64,000 bases of DNA from Calothrix sp. FI2-JRJ7 (GCA_019359675.1 JAHHGX010000064.1:124001-188000), one strand, 5' to 3'. Positions 9,325-18,356 are shown, counted from the stretch's first letter. Notes: generated by a model from the sequence alone, not told the origin. Numbers and translations: made by a program.

Positions 9325-10389
9325 ATGAAGTACGCATTTTTTCCTGTAATCCTTGCTGGTGGTAAAGGTGAGCGTTTTTGGCCCCTGAGTCGCCTCAACC
9401 GACCAAAGCAATTTTTGTGTCTCGATGGTACTGACCGAAGTCTTTTACAAGCTACTGCCGACCGACTGCTTAGTTTAGCTTCTGGTTGGGAAAACTTGTG
9501 GGTTATTACTTCTAGTTTGATCGCGCAGGGTGTTCGCGACCAGTTAACAGAACTGCCATCCGATAATTTACTTGTTGAACCAGAGGGAAGAGACACAGCA
9601 GCGGCAGTTGCATGGACTAGTTTAGAAATAGCTCGTCGCTACGGGGAGGACGCGATAATTGGCTTTTTTCCAGCAGACCACTGGATTGCTGACCAATCAG
9701 TGTTTGTAGACACTATAAGTGCAGCTTCCCAACTAGCAGCAACCACAGATGCGATTGTGACGTTGGGGATCAAACCTACGTTCCCCTCAACTGGTTATGG
9801 ATACATTGAACAAGGCGAAAAAAGTGGTATCTTTGATGACTTGCCAGCTTATCATGTTAACCGCTTTACTGAAAAGCCTAATCGTGAAACTGCTGAAACA
9901 TTTTTATCTACGGGTCGTTTTAGTTGGAACAGTGGCATGTTTATTTTTAGGGCTGGTGTTGTCCTTAAAGAACTACGTGCGTATGCTCCCGAAATTATCG
10001 AACCGTTAGAAAAAAATGGGACAGATGTCTACCCCAAACTGCCTAAAAAGAGTATAGACTACGCTTTGATGGAAAAGACAGGTCTAGCATATGTATTACC
10101 AGTAGAATTTGGTTGGGATGACCTTGGTGACTGGAATGCTATCGAACGGCTTCTTAAAAAAGAAGATAATAAGAATGTTGAACTGGCTACTCATGTAGGA
10201 TTAGATACAAAAGGCGCCATTGTTTATGCATCGAATCCGGATGATGTAATTGTTACAATCGGACTTGAGGATGTAGTTATAGTACGTGATGGAAATGCTA
10301 CCCTTATTGTCAAAAAAGACCGTACTCAAGAAATCAAAGAAGTCCTCAAAACATTGAAAAGCGATTCCAAATTTAAAGAGTTACTTTAG
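9325..10389 (+). CDS. manC: Mannose-1-phosphate guanylyltransferase
   Basis: Makes GDP-mannose from mannose-1-phosphate and GTP, feeding polysaccharide and glycan synthesis. The 354 residues contain the nucleotidyltransferase loop LAGGKGERFWPLSR, then RPKQFLCLDG, GFFPADHWI, FTEKPNRETAE and FSWNSGMFIF. It is the short form, without the phosphomannose-isomerase cupin found in long ManC/AlgA proteins. It is divergent from the LCP gene with 168 bp between the starts, a likely shared promoter region. Confidence 0.92.
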   Translation: MKYAFFPVILAGGKGERFWPLSRLNRPKQFLCLDGTDRSLLQATADRLLSLASGWENLWVITSSLIAQGVRDQLTELPSDNLLVEPEGRDTAAAVAWTSLEIARRYGEDAIIGFFPADHWIADQSVFVDTISAASQLAATTDAIVTLGIKPTFPSTGYGYIEQGEKSGIFDDLPAYHVNRFTEKPNRETAETFLSTGRFSWNSGMFIFRAGVVLKELRAYAPEIIEPLEKNGTDVYPKLPKKSIDYALMEKTGLAYVLPVEFGWDDLGDWNAIERLLKKEDNKNVELATHVGLDTKGAIVYASNPDDVIVTIGLEDVVIVRDGNATLIVKKDRTQEIKEVLKTLKSDSKFKELL

Positions 10390-10391
10390 AT

Positions 10392-10437
10392 AGTTAGGAG
10401 TTATGAGTTATGAGTTATGAGTTAATTAATTAATTAA
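10392..10437. repeat. STRR-like tandem heptamer
   Basis: Three tandem GAGTTAT units follow GTTAG, then TTAATTAATTAATTAA. Reverse-complement versions (CTAACTCCTAACTCTTAAC) lie at about 10540-10560 and 10638-10655. Such short tandem repeats are typical of filamentous cyanobacterial intergenic DNA; another copy separates the two ABC genes near 17406. Confidence 0.6.
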
Positions 10438-10564
10438 CGTGGGTGTAATGAATGAAACTCTTGACAGAGGTAGAATGTACCTTTTTTTAGTATAACTTAA
10501 CTATCTCAAGAGTGAAAGTTCGGATTAAGAAGTAAAAACCTAACTCCTAACTCTTAACTCGTAA

Positions 10565-10622
10565 GGTGCGTGACTTACTAGTTCATTTGTTTTAGTTTAC
10601 GATTGTTATAGCGTCACGCACC
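10565..10622. repeat. GGTGCGTGAC / GTCACGCACC hairpin
   Basis: Ten-base perfect arms at 10565-10574 and 10613-10622 with a 38-bp loop. The same arm sequence is used at 55329 and in part at 60995, marking a dispersed element. It lies between manC and the ABC1 kinase gene. Confidence 0.6.
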
Positions 10623-10659
10623 CTACCTCCGCGCCTCCTAACTCCTAACTCTTCTATTT

Positions 10660-12309
10660 ATGTTTATTACGCAAACCGTTCCTCGTCAACGCGAAATAGT
10701 CGAAGTTCTCCTCCGTAATGGTTGGGATTACATGCGGCGCCTGCTTACTGGAGGCAAACCAGAAGACCCACAACTTCCGACACCTGCCGTATTAAAAAAA
10801 ATTCTTGTAGATCTAGGACCCGTTTACGTAAAACTCGGTCAACTAATGTCAACTCGTCCTGACATTTTGGGTGCTTCCTACATTGAAGAACTCTCAACCC
10901 TACAAGACGAAGTTCCACCAGTCGCCTGGTCAGAAATTGAAATACTTATCCGTAAGCAATTAAAACGTCCTCTTGAAGAGACATTTAAATATATAAACCC
11001 CGTTCCAGTTGCTGCGGGTTCAATTGCTCAAACGCACCGTGCGACTCTTCTTGATGGTCGCGAAGTGGCAATGAAAGTTCAACGCCCAGGTATTGATATT
11101 ACTATCGCTCAAGATATCGCTTTAATACAGGGTATTGCCGATTTAGTTGCACGCACAGAATTTGGACAAAACTACGAAATCAAATCCATAGCAGAAGAAT
11201 TTTGTAAAGCTCTAGAAGCAGAACTTGATTTTACTCGCGAAGCTAGCTTTACCGACGAACTACGTCGCAATTTGTCAAAAAGTAAGTGGTTCGACCCTAC
11301 AAAACTTGTAATTGCCGAGATTCACTGGGATGTGACATCACCCAAGTTAATGGTGATGGAATGGCTCGATGGAGTTCCTATACTCAGTGCAAAAATTGGC
11401 ACTGAGTATAACAACGGCAAAGACCCTATTGTTGAACGTAAAGAAATAACAACTTTATTATTCCGGGCATTTTTCCAACAGCTATATATAGATGGCTTTT
11501 TCCACGCTGATCCCCACCCTGGAAATTTGTTTTATTTGCGAGATGGTCGCGTTGCCATTTTAGATTGTGGTATGGTTGGGCGCCTTGATCCCCGCACTCA
11601 ACAAATTCTCACAGAAATGTTACTTGCGACAGTTGACTTAGATGCACAAAGATGCGCGCAGTTAACATTACAACTAGCAGACTCAACTCAGCCAGTAATT
11701 TTGTCGCGACTAGAAAGCGACTATGACCGGATGTTGCGGAAGTATCATAATCTAAACGTCGCCCAAATCAACTTCTCACAAATTATTTACGAAATTCTCC
11801 AGGTCGCACGCAATAATAAAATTCGCTTACCAACGAACATGGGTTTATACGCCAAAACCCTCGCGAACTTAGAAGGTGTCGCACGTGGCTTTAATCCAGA
11901 ACTCAACTTTTTCGATGAAATCAAACCGTTACTTACAGACTTATTCCGGCGCCAATTACTAGGGGACAGTCCATTCCGTTCGTTGTTACGTACAGCGCTT
12001 GACCTAAAAAGTCTCTCTCTCCAATCACCGCGTCAAATAGAATCACTATTAGACCGAGTAACATCAGAAACCTTACAGTGGAATATCTCTCTACGTGGAT
12101 TAGACGGCTTACGTCGCACAATGGACGATTCAGCCAATCGACTCTCATTAAGTATCCTTGTAGGTTCACTAATAATGGGCGCCGCAATTATTTCCACAAA
12201 AGCACAAACCGTACAACTATCACTACTGAATAATATTTTATTCGCTGTTGCTAGTTTATTAGGTTTATGGCTTGTTTTCAGTACATTACGCGCTGGTAAT
12301 AGGAAATAA
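10660..12309 (+). CDS. ABC1/UbiB-family atypical kinase
   Basis: A 549-residue member of the ABC1K family, linked to isoprenoid quinone and lipid metabolism at membranes. The diagnostic KxGQ motif is in PVYVKLGQLMSTRPD. The Ala-rich loop is VAAGSIAQTHRA, the Lys is in VAMKVQRPG, the catalytic region is GFFHADPHPGNLFYLRDG, and the metal Asp is in VAILDCGMVGRL (DCG in place of DFG, as in other members). Two hydrophobic helices close the C-terminus (LSILVGSLIMGAAII, ILFAVASLLGLWLVF), a membrane anchor. The exact substrate in cyanobacteria is not established. Confidence 0.92.
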   Translation: MFITQTVPRQREIVEVLLRNGWDYMRRLLTGGKPEDPQLPTPAVLKKILVDLGPVYVKLGQLMSTRPDILGASYIEELSTLQDEVPPVAWSEIEILIRKQLKRPLEETFKYINPVPVAAGSIAQTHRATLLDGREVAMKVQRPGIDITIAQDIALIQGIADLVARTEFGQNYEIKSIAEEFCKALEAELDFTREASFTDELRRNLSKSKWFDPTKLVIAEIHWDVTSPKLMVMEWLDGVPILSAKIGTEYNNGKDPIVERKEITTLLFRAFFQQLYIDGFFHADPHPGNLFYLRDGRVAILDCGMVGRLDPRTQQILTEMLLATVDLDAQRCAQLTLQLADSTQPVILSRLESDYDRMLRKYHNLNVAQINFSQIIYEILQVARNNKIRLPTNMGLYAKTLANLEGVARGFNPELNFFDEIKPLLTDLFRRQLLGDSPFRSLLRTALDLKSLSLQSPRQIESLLDRVTSETLQWNISLRGLDGLRRTMDDSANRLSLSILVGSLIMGAAIISTKAQTVQLSLLNNILFAVASLLGLWLVFSTLRAGNRK

Positions 12310-12312
12310 GTA

Positions 12313-12340
12313 TGGGACGGGCAATCTTAAGCCCATCCCA
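12313..12340. terminator. Hairpin between convergent genes
   Basis: TGGGACGGGC / GCCCATCCCA arms with one mismatch and an 8-base loop lie 3 bp after the ABC1 stop and before the end of the minus-strand small gene. Probable two-way terminator. Confidence 0.6.
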
Positions 12341-12348
12341 CAAGATGT

Positions 12349-12555
12349 CTATCTCACAAGAGGGCACCAATTTGCTTGTGCTGCTAGTTGAGCATTAATC
12401 AAGGTTAAAATACGCGATAGTTCGGAAATACCATCAAATTCAGCTCTTTCTTCTTGAGTTAGGGCATCGAGTTTATTTTTATTTAGAAGCACTTCTAAAC
12501 GTGCTTGCAAATTCTCTGTAAATTTAAAAATATAAGCATCTCCAAACTGACTCAT
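12349..12555 (-). CDS. Small conserved cyanobacterial protein
   Basis: At least 68 residues, acidic and helical (LQARLEVLLNKNKLDALTQE, SRILTLINAQLAAQA), a type of short protein I recall from many cyanobacteria without known function. The ATG at 12555 lacks a ribosome site. The same frame stays open upstream for 12 more codons that read like a normal N-terminus (QPSSFIGSGVR). A good AGGAG (12603-12607) sits 8 bases before an in-frame ATC (12594) and 11 before an ATA (12591). The real start may be a rare non-AUG codon, or an AUG lost by mutation. Confidence 0.55.
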   Translation of the reverse strand: MSQFGDAYIFKFTENLQARLEVLLNKNKLDALTQEERAEFDGISELSRILTLINAQLAAQANWCPLVR

Positions 12556-12640
12556 CCGAACGCCAGAACCGATGAATGAAGATGGCTGTATGATCTAAAA
12601 AGCTCCTTTAGTATGCAAGTTTGTAATAATAAGTTATCCG

Positions 12641-13561
12641 TTACATCCGTTCTATCCGTTGCAAAGATTGAGATTGTGGAGATGTTGTATTATTCCTTTG
12701 TGGCATAAACAAGGATACAAAAGCTAATAAAATTGCGAGTAAACTTCCGACACCAATAAAAAGTAACTTTTGATTTGTTTGTGCTTGATACTCATCTATT
12801 GTGGCAAGACGGTTTGGAAGGTGTTCTAGTTGCTGTACTGTATTTTGTTTTACTTCATTGATTGAAGTTTTTGTATTATTAAGTTCTGATTCGAGACGGT
12901 TTAAAGATTGCTGTAGTTGTTTCTGGCTATTAGTCACATCTTCTAAACGCTGCTCAAGTTTGGCTTCAAGTTCTTCTTGATAGCGTTTTGATTCAGTTTT
13001 AACATCGTTTTCAATATTTATTATATTTTGATGCGATTGGTTACTTAAATTTTCAACATGCTGATTCAATTCTGTTTGGAATTGAGTAAAGTTCTCTAGT
13101 ATTTCATGCTTTAAAGCTATAAATTCTTGTTGAACAGCTTCGTTACTGTGGGTTACTTGTTTAACTGCGGTTTCCGATTCGTTTTTTATGTCTATTGACA
13201 CTTGACGTAATTCATACTCAGACTTCTTAAACTGTTGGTTTAATTCTTTCTGGAATTGAGTAAAGTTTTCAACAATTTCATGTTGTAAATTTGTAAATTC
13301 TTCGTGAATATGCTCATTCGCCAAATTTACTTGTTTGATTGCATCTTTTGATTGGTCTTGTAATTCTATTGCAGTCGCGCGTGATTGTTCAACAAATTCA
13401 CTCAGTTTTTTATGCTCCGCTTGTATTTCTTTATACTTTTGTGATAGTCCTTCAAAATCAGTTTTAATTTTAGCTAAATCGTTCAAAGCCTCCGATGATT
13501 CTTTAAATTTCATGCGATAGCTAGCTAACTCTTGCTCTAAACTTTTTAAGAAATCTGTCAT
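12641..13561 (-). CDS. Long coiled-coil protein with C-terminal membrane anchor
   Basis: A 306-residue protein that is almost entirely charged heptad-like coiled coil up to about residue 255, followed by one membrane helix (LLFIGVGSLLAILLAFVSLF) and a short polar tail. Two copies of a unit reading HEI(V/L)ENFTQFQ(K/T)ELNQ show internal duplication. I start it at the ATG at 13561, preceded by AGAGG. A TTG six codons upstream is also possible. No family is recognised; a tail-anchored structural or tethering role is a guess. The next genes on this strand are pseudogene pieces. Confidence 0.6.
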   Translation of the reverse strand: MTDFLKSLEQELASYRMKFKESSEALNDLAKIKTDFEGLSQKYKEIQAEHKKLSEFVEQSRATAIELQDQSKDAIKQVNLANEHIHEEFTNLQHEIVENFTQFQKELNQQFKKSEYELRQVSIDIKNESETAVKQVTHSNEAVQQEFIALKHEILENFTQFQTELNQHVENLSNQSHQNIINIENDVKTESKRYQEELEAKLEQRLEDVTNSQKQLQQSLNRLESELNNTKTSINEVKQNTVQQLEHLPNRLATIDEYQAQTNQKLLFIGVGSLLAILLAFVSLFMPQRNNTTSPQSQSLQRIERM

Positions 13562-13655
13562 GTCCTTATCCTCTAGCAAAATTAAACTATGTTATGCAAA
13601 TTTTTTCCTGATATTGCTCAGTTTTGGCTTTAATAGGGCAACTTGGTCATTAATT

Positions 13656-14238
13656 TCATTCAACTTTCGCTCGTTGCCATAATACCATTAATATACGGTA
13701 CTGTACGGAGTCTATACCAAATTTAATTTTTGCTTTTTGGAGTAAAAAGCTGAATCCTTCTTCGTTATCCCAGCGTCCACCAGGTTGAATTAGCCATTCT
13801 AAAGCTGGTTCTGGATATATTAAGGCAGCTTCTTCATAAAACATCATTCATATTATCGTTAGATGAACCTTGTTTTATTCCTTCATTAAATCCAAATTTT
13901 AAATAATCAAAAGCGATTTTTTCTCGACCTGGGCGTTGTCGAGCTAAAGCTCCAGCTAGGTAAAGTGCTGATAAGTTAGTGGGGGAGCGCTCTAATACAT
14001 TAGTTACACGCGCAAATAGTCCAGCAACGGCGCCACTTTGAATAGTTCTATTTAAAACTTCAATAATATTGCGTTTGTCAAACTCTTCTAAAATCTTATT
14101 AATTTGTCTGCTAATATGATCAACTTCAGCTTCTTCTAGTAAAATGTTCGCCGTATCTGTTTGAAACTTCAAGCTAGGATGTCCCCACCCAGAAACGCAG
14201 TGAGCTTCGTCTATTATTAAACCACCTACAGGCGCCTG
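13656..14238 (-). pseudogene. Chimeric relic starting with a RecQ motif II fragment
   Basis: The frame opens after a stop near 14240 and at once encodes LIIDEAHCVSGWGH (14220-14179), the DEAH box of RecQ-type helicases. It then continues into unrelated helical sequence (NILLEEAEVDHISRQINKIL, TNLSALYLAGALARQRPGR) to a stop at 13834. A second frame beginning at ATG 13847, overlapping by 14 bp, continues a protein-like sequence (EPALEWLIQPGGRW) to 13656. The join in GWGH/PSLKF and the frame change mark a deletion-fused, frameshifted gene. The downstream part has no family I recognise. Confidence 0.6.
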
Positions 14239-14365
14239 TTACATTGTTGTGATGTTTAGATCGATTCTTCAAACATAAAAATAAGCTGAACCCACTCAAA
14301 GAATCTAACTTTAGGTTTTATAGTACAAATTGGCTTTATAAATAGTCGTCTAGATTTAACTTTGT

Positions 14366-14962
14366 ATGAAAATAAATAAAGTACTTACAAATATTATTGT
14401 TGGCATTGGCTACTTCTTGGTTTCGTTACCAGCGAAAGCAGAATGGAAACCTGGGACGGTTGTTCAAGGTATATATTCTGGTATCCAGCAAATTCACGGT
14501 TATCAAGCTACACCAAAATTAATTTGGGATGTTCCGAACGGCGCCAGGGGAGGTTGCGGTAGAATTTACGGTAGTCATTATTGTGTTCGTAATCACACTG
14601 TGTATATAACCAGGCAGCACATACGTATGGCTTATCAACATGGAGATGCTGCTTTAGCTTATATCGTGGCACACGAATATGCTCATGCAATGCAAACCGC
14701 GTATGGGTTTCAACCTCGTATTACACCTATTTCAGAATTACAAGCAGATTGTTTGGCAGGTGTTTATATTGGATTAATTCCAAATATTGAGTTTGATAAT
14801 AGAGACATTCAAGAAATAGCTTCATTTGCATACCGCATTGGTGATTATAATTGGCACAACCCACAGCACCACGGAACACCGCAACAACGTGTGAAAGCAG
14901 TGGTTTTGGGTATGCAGTCTTCTGTACAAGGTAAAAGTGGTATTAGTGCTTGTTTAAGATAG
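14366..14962 (+). CDS. Exported neutral zinc metallopeptidase-like protein
   Basis: A 198-residue protein with a signal peptide (hydrophobic IIVGIGYFLVSLPAKA) and the zinc motif HEYAHAMQ (HExxH). ELQADCLAGVYIG lies about 30 residues later and supplies the third ligand region, as in the YpfJ/Zn_peptidase family. HHGTPQQRVKAV near the end also fits that family. It is shorter than YpfJ (about 290 residues) because the N-terminal region is reduced. Likely periplasmic. It stands alone, divergent from the eroded minus-strand genes. Confidence 0.8.
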   Translation: MKINKVLTNIIVGIGYFLVSLPAKAEWKPGTVVQGIYSGIQQIHGYQATPKLIWDVPNGARGGCGRIYGSHYCVRNHTVYITRQHIRMAYQHGDAALAYIVAHEYAHAMQTAYGFQPRITPISELQADCLAGVYIGLIPNIEFDNRDIQEIASFAYRIGDYNWHNPQHHGTPQQRVKAVVLGMQSSVQGKSGISACLR

Positions 14963-14980
14963 CCAAAGAAACCGGGTTTC

Positions 14981-15601
14981 TTACACTGCGACTAAATTTT
15001 GTAATTGTACTTCACTTTGTTGAAAAGTATAATTAACAGCCGCAAATAGTTCATCTAGCTTTTGAATAGTATAATACTTTTTATTGCGGGTAAAAAGATT
15101 TTCTTCTAATTTGCCAAATTGCCAGCGGTCACCATTAGAAACAATACCAAAAATAGTTATCTTTAATTCGCCATTTAATCTTTGAGCAGCAATCATCTCA
15201 GCAAGACATTGTGCCCAACCTCCTTCAAAGTCATCTTGCTTGGCTTCAACTAAGATAAAATAAGGTTTGTCGAAAACAACTTTACCTAAAGGTGACCTCG
15301 TTGCAAGAATATATTCGGGGTATCCTGTTAGTTTTGCATCGCAATTCAGTAATTGGTGGCTCCATAGTAGAAAATTACTGCGATAAACTTTCCAAATTTC
15401 TTTTAAAACTGGGTAAATAAAATTTTCACAAATTGCAAATTCCGAGTTATCGACAACAGCTTCATTCATCATCAACTCCAAGTCGTCGCGGAAATAATCT
15501 GGAATGTTAAACGATGTTTCAATAACAAAATTTGCTTCTGTATAAGTAACCTGGTATTCTTTGACTACTTCACCAATAGTTCTGTAACTGCTAAAAGGCA
15601 T
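14981..15601 (-). CDS. Conserved protein, PD-(D/E)XK nuclease-like
   Basis: A 206-residue protein of a family seen widely in cyanobacteria. GYPEYILATRSPLG followed by YFILVEAKQDDFEGGWAQCL gives the acidic residue and E-x-K pair of a PD-(D/E)XK fold. The downstream GWAQCLAEMIAAQ helix and IFGIVSNGDRWQFGKL strand fit the same core. Activity is not proven. The N-terminus has no export signal. It is convergent with the zinc peptidase gene, 18 bp apart, across an AAACCGGGTTTCTT repeat. Confidence 0.65.
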   Translation of the reverse strand: MPFSSYRTIGEVVKEYQVTYTEANFVIETSFNIPDYFRDDLELMMNEAVVDNSEFAICENFIYPVLKEIWKVYRSNFLLWSHQLLNCDAKLTGYPEYILATRSPLGKVVFDKPYFILVEAKQDDFEGGWAQCLAEMIAAQRLNGELKITIFGIVSNGDRWQFGKLEENLFTRNKKYYTIQKLDELFAAVNYTFQQSEVQLQNLVAV

Positions 15602-15731
15602 ATTTTGTAAGTTTGTGTTGAGATTTATAACTTATATTATATAAAAAAATGGGAAGTGTTTACGCTTTGTAGCAATCTTTAATTCAAGATTATGTTAGAT
15701 AAATTTGGAAACTGACAATTCAAAAATCATT

Positions 15732-16178
15732 GGTACAGCTTCATACTTACAATGGTACGGTCAATGGTACGAAAATGGTACGAAAAAACGAGTTCGTACC
15801 ATTTTTTAGACATTTTTGTACCAATTTTTAGGGTACGAGCTACAAAAATAGTACCAATAAACAGAGAAAATTTGTCAAATTATGGTAGCATTTTTGGCAT
15901 GGTCAGGCAAAAAAGTACGTTTTTTCGTTGTTTTTTGCTAATGTACCACGGTACGGAGTTGATGTACCAAGGCTGGTTGAAATTAAAAATGCTGTGTTGA
16001 CCGTACCGTTTATTATACTGTTTTTGGTACGAAATCAAGCTATCTTTTGGTACGAAATGCTTGTTTTTATGGTACGGTGATGAGTTTTAGTTAGTTCAAT
16101 ATTTAATTAGAGTGATATTATTAAACTATTAATAATGAGTAATATTGTGTCCGTACCAACATTTTTGCTTTCGGTACC
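15732..16178. repeat. Cluster of 18 GTAC-centred motifs (GGTACG/CGTACC)
   Basis: This 450-bp stretch has no credible gene but carries 18 copies of GGTAC, GTACC or GTACG in both orientations (examples at 15754, 15766, 15777, 15795, 15832, 15950, 16002, 16026, 16049, 16071, 16152). Several extend to TGGTACGAAA. Spacing is irregular (7 to 81 bp). It lies upstream of the ABC exporter operon. It could be an array of protein-binding sites or an iteron-like element; the sequence does not decide which. Confidence 0.6.
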
Positions 16179-16425
16179 ACGTTTAATCAGGCGCCACAGA
16201 TGAGGCGCCGTTGGGTAATATGTATATGTTAAAAATTATTAACTTGTAATAAAGGCATATTGTGTGTAATGTGCGCTTCTATCCAGAAGTAGAAGTAATG
16301 TTGAGAGAGAATATGTAAATTGAAAGAATTTCAGTGAATTTTACCAATAATCGTCAAGAATATATTACTATTTCCTATACACGACTTCGGAAGAGAGTGC
16401 ATTACCACACTTTATCAATATATAT

Positions 16426-17406
16426 ATGTCTATGATCCTTGCTCACAATTTGAGCAAATTTTACCCCGTCGCTGTCAAAGAACCAGGTATTAGAGGCACA
16501 TTATCTCACTTTTTCCGACGCACTTACCGCCAAATTAAAGCTGTTCGGGATGTTTCGTTTGAAATTACCCCTGGTGAAGTTGTCGGTTTTTTGGGGCCTA
16601 ACGGTGCAGGGAAAACTACGACGCTGAAAATGCTTACGGGACTGGTTCATCCAACAAGCGGCAATGTCAGAGTTGCTGGATATGTCCCTTTTCGGCGCCA
16701 AGAAGAGTTTTTGCGAAAAGTTACACTTGTAATGGGGCAAAAGCAGCAGTTATTGTGGGACTTACCTGCTATGGACTCGCTAAAAATTAATGCTGCTGTT
16801 TACGGTATTTCTGACCATGAGTTTATGCTCCGGGTGGGAGAATTAACCGAAATGCTTTCACTAGAAGGTAAATTGAATCAAGCTGTGCGGAAGTTGTCTC
16901 TGGGTGAGCGAATGAAAGCTGAGTTACTTGCTGCATTATTACATCGTCCTCAAGTATTATTTCTTGATGAACCGACGTTAGGGTTGGATGTGAATGCACA
17001 AGTGGGAGTGCGCGACTTTTTACGTCAGTACAATCAACGCTATCAAGCTACTGTATTATTAACTAGTCATTACATGGCAGATATTACTGCTTTGTGCGAA
17101 CGAGTTATTATGATTCACCAAGGCGCCTTAATGTATGATGGTAGTTTGGATGGCTTACTCGAACGGTTTGCACCATACCGTGAGGTTCATGTAGACTTAG
17201 CACACCAAATATCCAAAGAAAAGCTCAAATTTTATGGCGATGTAAAAACAGTAGAAGGACGTTCGGCTTGTTTTATTGTTGAACAAGAAAACCTAACGCG
17301 CACTATATCCCGCATTTTATCAGATTTAGAAGTTGTTGATTTAACAGTTAATGAGCCACCTGTGGAAGAAGTTATAGGTCGGGTGTTTCAAGCAGGAGTC
17401 GTATAA
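16426..17406 (+). CDS. ABC-2 type exporter, ATP-binding subunit
   Basis: A 326-residue ATPase with Walker A GPNGAGKTT, a Q-loop region (VTLVMGQKQQLLWDLP), signature LSLGERMKAELLAALLH, Walker B VLFLDEPTLGLD and the switch His in LLTSHYMADI. A roughly 90-residue C-terminal extension is typical of drug or lipid exporter ATPases. The insertion of FRRTYRQIKA before the first strand also suits this subgroup. It forms an operon with the permease 36 bp downstream. The substrate is unknown. Confidence 0.9.
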   Translation: MSMILAHNLSKFYPVAVKEPGIRGTLSHFFRRTYRQIKAVRDVSFEITPGEVVGFLGPNGAGKTTTLKMLTGLVHPTSGNVRVAGYVPFRRQEEFLRKVTLVMGQKQQLLWDLPAMDSLKINAAVYGISDHEFMLRVGELTEMLSLEGKLNQAVRKLSLGERMKAELLAALLHRPQVLFLDEPTLGLDVNAQVGVRDFLRQYNQRYQATVLLTSHYMADITALCERVIMIHQGALMYDGSLDGLLERFAPYREVHVDLAHQISKEKLKFYGDVKTVEGRSACFIVEQENLTRTISRILSDLEVVDLTVNEPPVEEVIGRVFQAGVV

Positions 17407-17442
17407 AGTTAGGAGTTAGGAGTTACTTTAGTTTTATAAGTT

Positions 17443-18231
17443 ATGAACTTGATTTGGAAAAAAGTAAGAACTTTCCTTTGGGTGTATTACGCTTATATGG
17501 TGGAATACCGTGCTGAGTTAATATTGTGGGTTTTGGCGGGTTCACTACCTATTATATTGATGGGAGTATGGACGCAAGCTGCACAAGGTGGTCAATTTGG
17601 TTTGTCACCTGCTGATTTTGCTCGTTATTTTATTACAGTGTTTATCGTTCGACAGTTTACGGTTGTTTGGGTTGTTTGGGAATTTGAGCGTGAAGTTGTC
17701 GAAGGTAAACTTTCACCTCGGTTATTACAACCTATTGACCCTGTATGGCATCATGTAACTTCGCATGTTTCTGAGCGCGCAGCTCGTATGCCTTTCTCTA
17801 TTTTTTTAGTGGCTTTATTTTTTATACTGTATCCGCAGGCTTTTTGGATACCTAGCTGGTCACAGTTTTTATTATTTACACTGTCTATACTGCTAGCGTT
17901 TGCGTTACGGTTTATTATTCAATATACTTTTGCAATGCTAGCGTTTTGGACAGAGCGTGCTAGTTCTGTGGAAAGCTTTTGGTTTTTGTTTTATTTATTT
18001 TTATCTGGAATGATAGCTCCTTTAGAAGTTTTTCCTCCAATAGTACGCGCGGCAGTTTTGTGTACTCCCTTCCCTTATTTAATAGATTTTCCTGTAAGTC
18101 TTTTAATCGGTTTACCTACTGATATTGGTAGAGGGTTTTCTATGACCATTGGGTGGACGTTGTTGTTTTTGGGTTTAAATAGAATATTATGGCGCCAGGG
18201 TTTAAAGCGTTATTCGGGGATGGGTGCGTAG
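17443..18231 (+). CDS. ABC-2 type exporter, membrane subunit
   Basis: A 262-residue integral membrane protein with six hydrophobic segments, of the type annotated as ABC-2 permease/DUF990. FEREVVEGKLSPRLLQPIDP and LSGMIAPLEVFPPIVRAAVL are typical elements. It partners with the upstream ATPase. In many genomes this module has a second related permease next; here only hairpins and a pseudogene follow, so the second subunit is either absent or encoded elsewhere, or the protein acts as a homodimer. Confidence 0.85.
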   Translation: MNLIWKKVRTFLWVYYAYMVEYRAELILWVLAGSLPIILMGVWTQAAQGGQFGLSPADFARYFITVFIVRQFTVVWVVWEFEREVVEGKLSPRLLQPIDPVWHHVTSHVSERAARMPFSIFLVALFFILYPQAFWIPSWSQFLLFTLSILLAFALRFIIQYTFAMLAFWTERASSVESFWFLFYLFLSGMIAPLEVFPPIVRAAVLCTPFPYLIDFPVSLLIGLPTDIGRGFSMTIGWTLLFLGLNRILWRQGLKRYSGMGA

Positions 18232-18285
18232 GGGCGGGTTAACCCATATCCCACAAAAAAATTATAATCCAACTAAACCCGCCCC
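18231..18285. terminator. Long-stem hairpin after the ABC permease
   Basis: GGGGCGGGTT (from 18231) pairs with AACCCGCCCC (18276-18285) over a 35-bp loop, starting in the permease stop codon. A likely terminator or transcript-end stabiliser. Confidence 0.5.
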
Positions 18286-18336
18286 CACAATATATCGGGG
18301 AAACGAAATTTTGGAGACACCACAGGATTTTGGAGC

Positions 18337-18356
18337 AGACCGTACATGTATGGTCT
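18337..18356. repeat. AGACC...GGTCT palindrome
   Basis: Twenty-base near-perfect palindrome (AGACCgTACATGTAtGGTCT), part of the GTAGAGAC hairpin group, at the end of the pseudogene that follows on the minus strand. Confidence 0.5.

Noticed and set aside
9157-9411. Longer N-terminus for the LCP protein
   Set aside because: It would overlap the divergent manC gene, and a good ribosome site with GTG lies at 9156.
14229-14240. ACAGGCGCCTGT as an operator for the zinc peptidase gene
   Set aside because: It is explained by the general excess of GGCGCC in this genome and lies in the RecQ relic.
15752-16000. An 82-codon open frame in the GTAC-motif cluster
   Set aside because: Its sequence is driven by the repeated motif, has no ribosome site and no protein-like composition.
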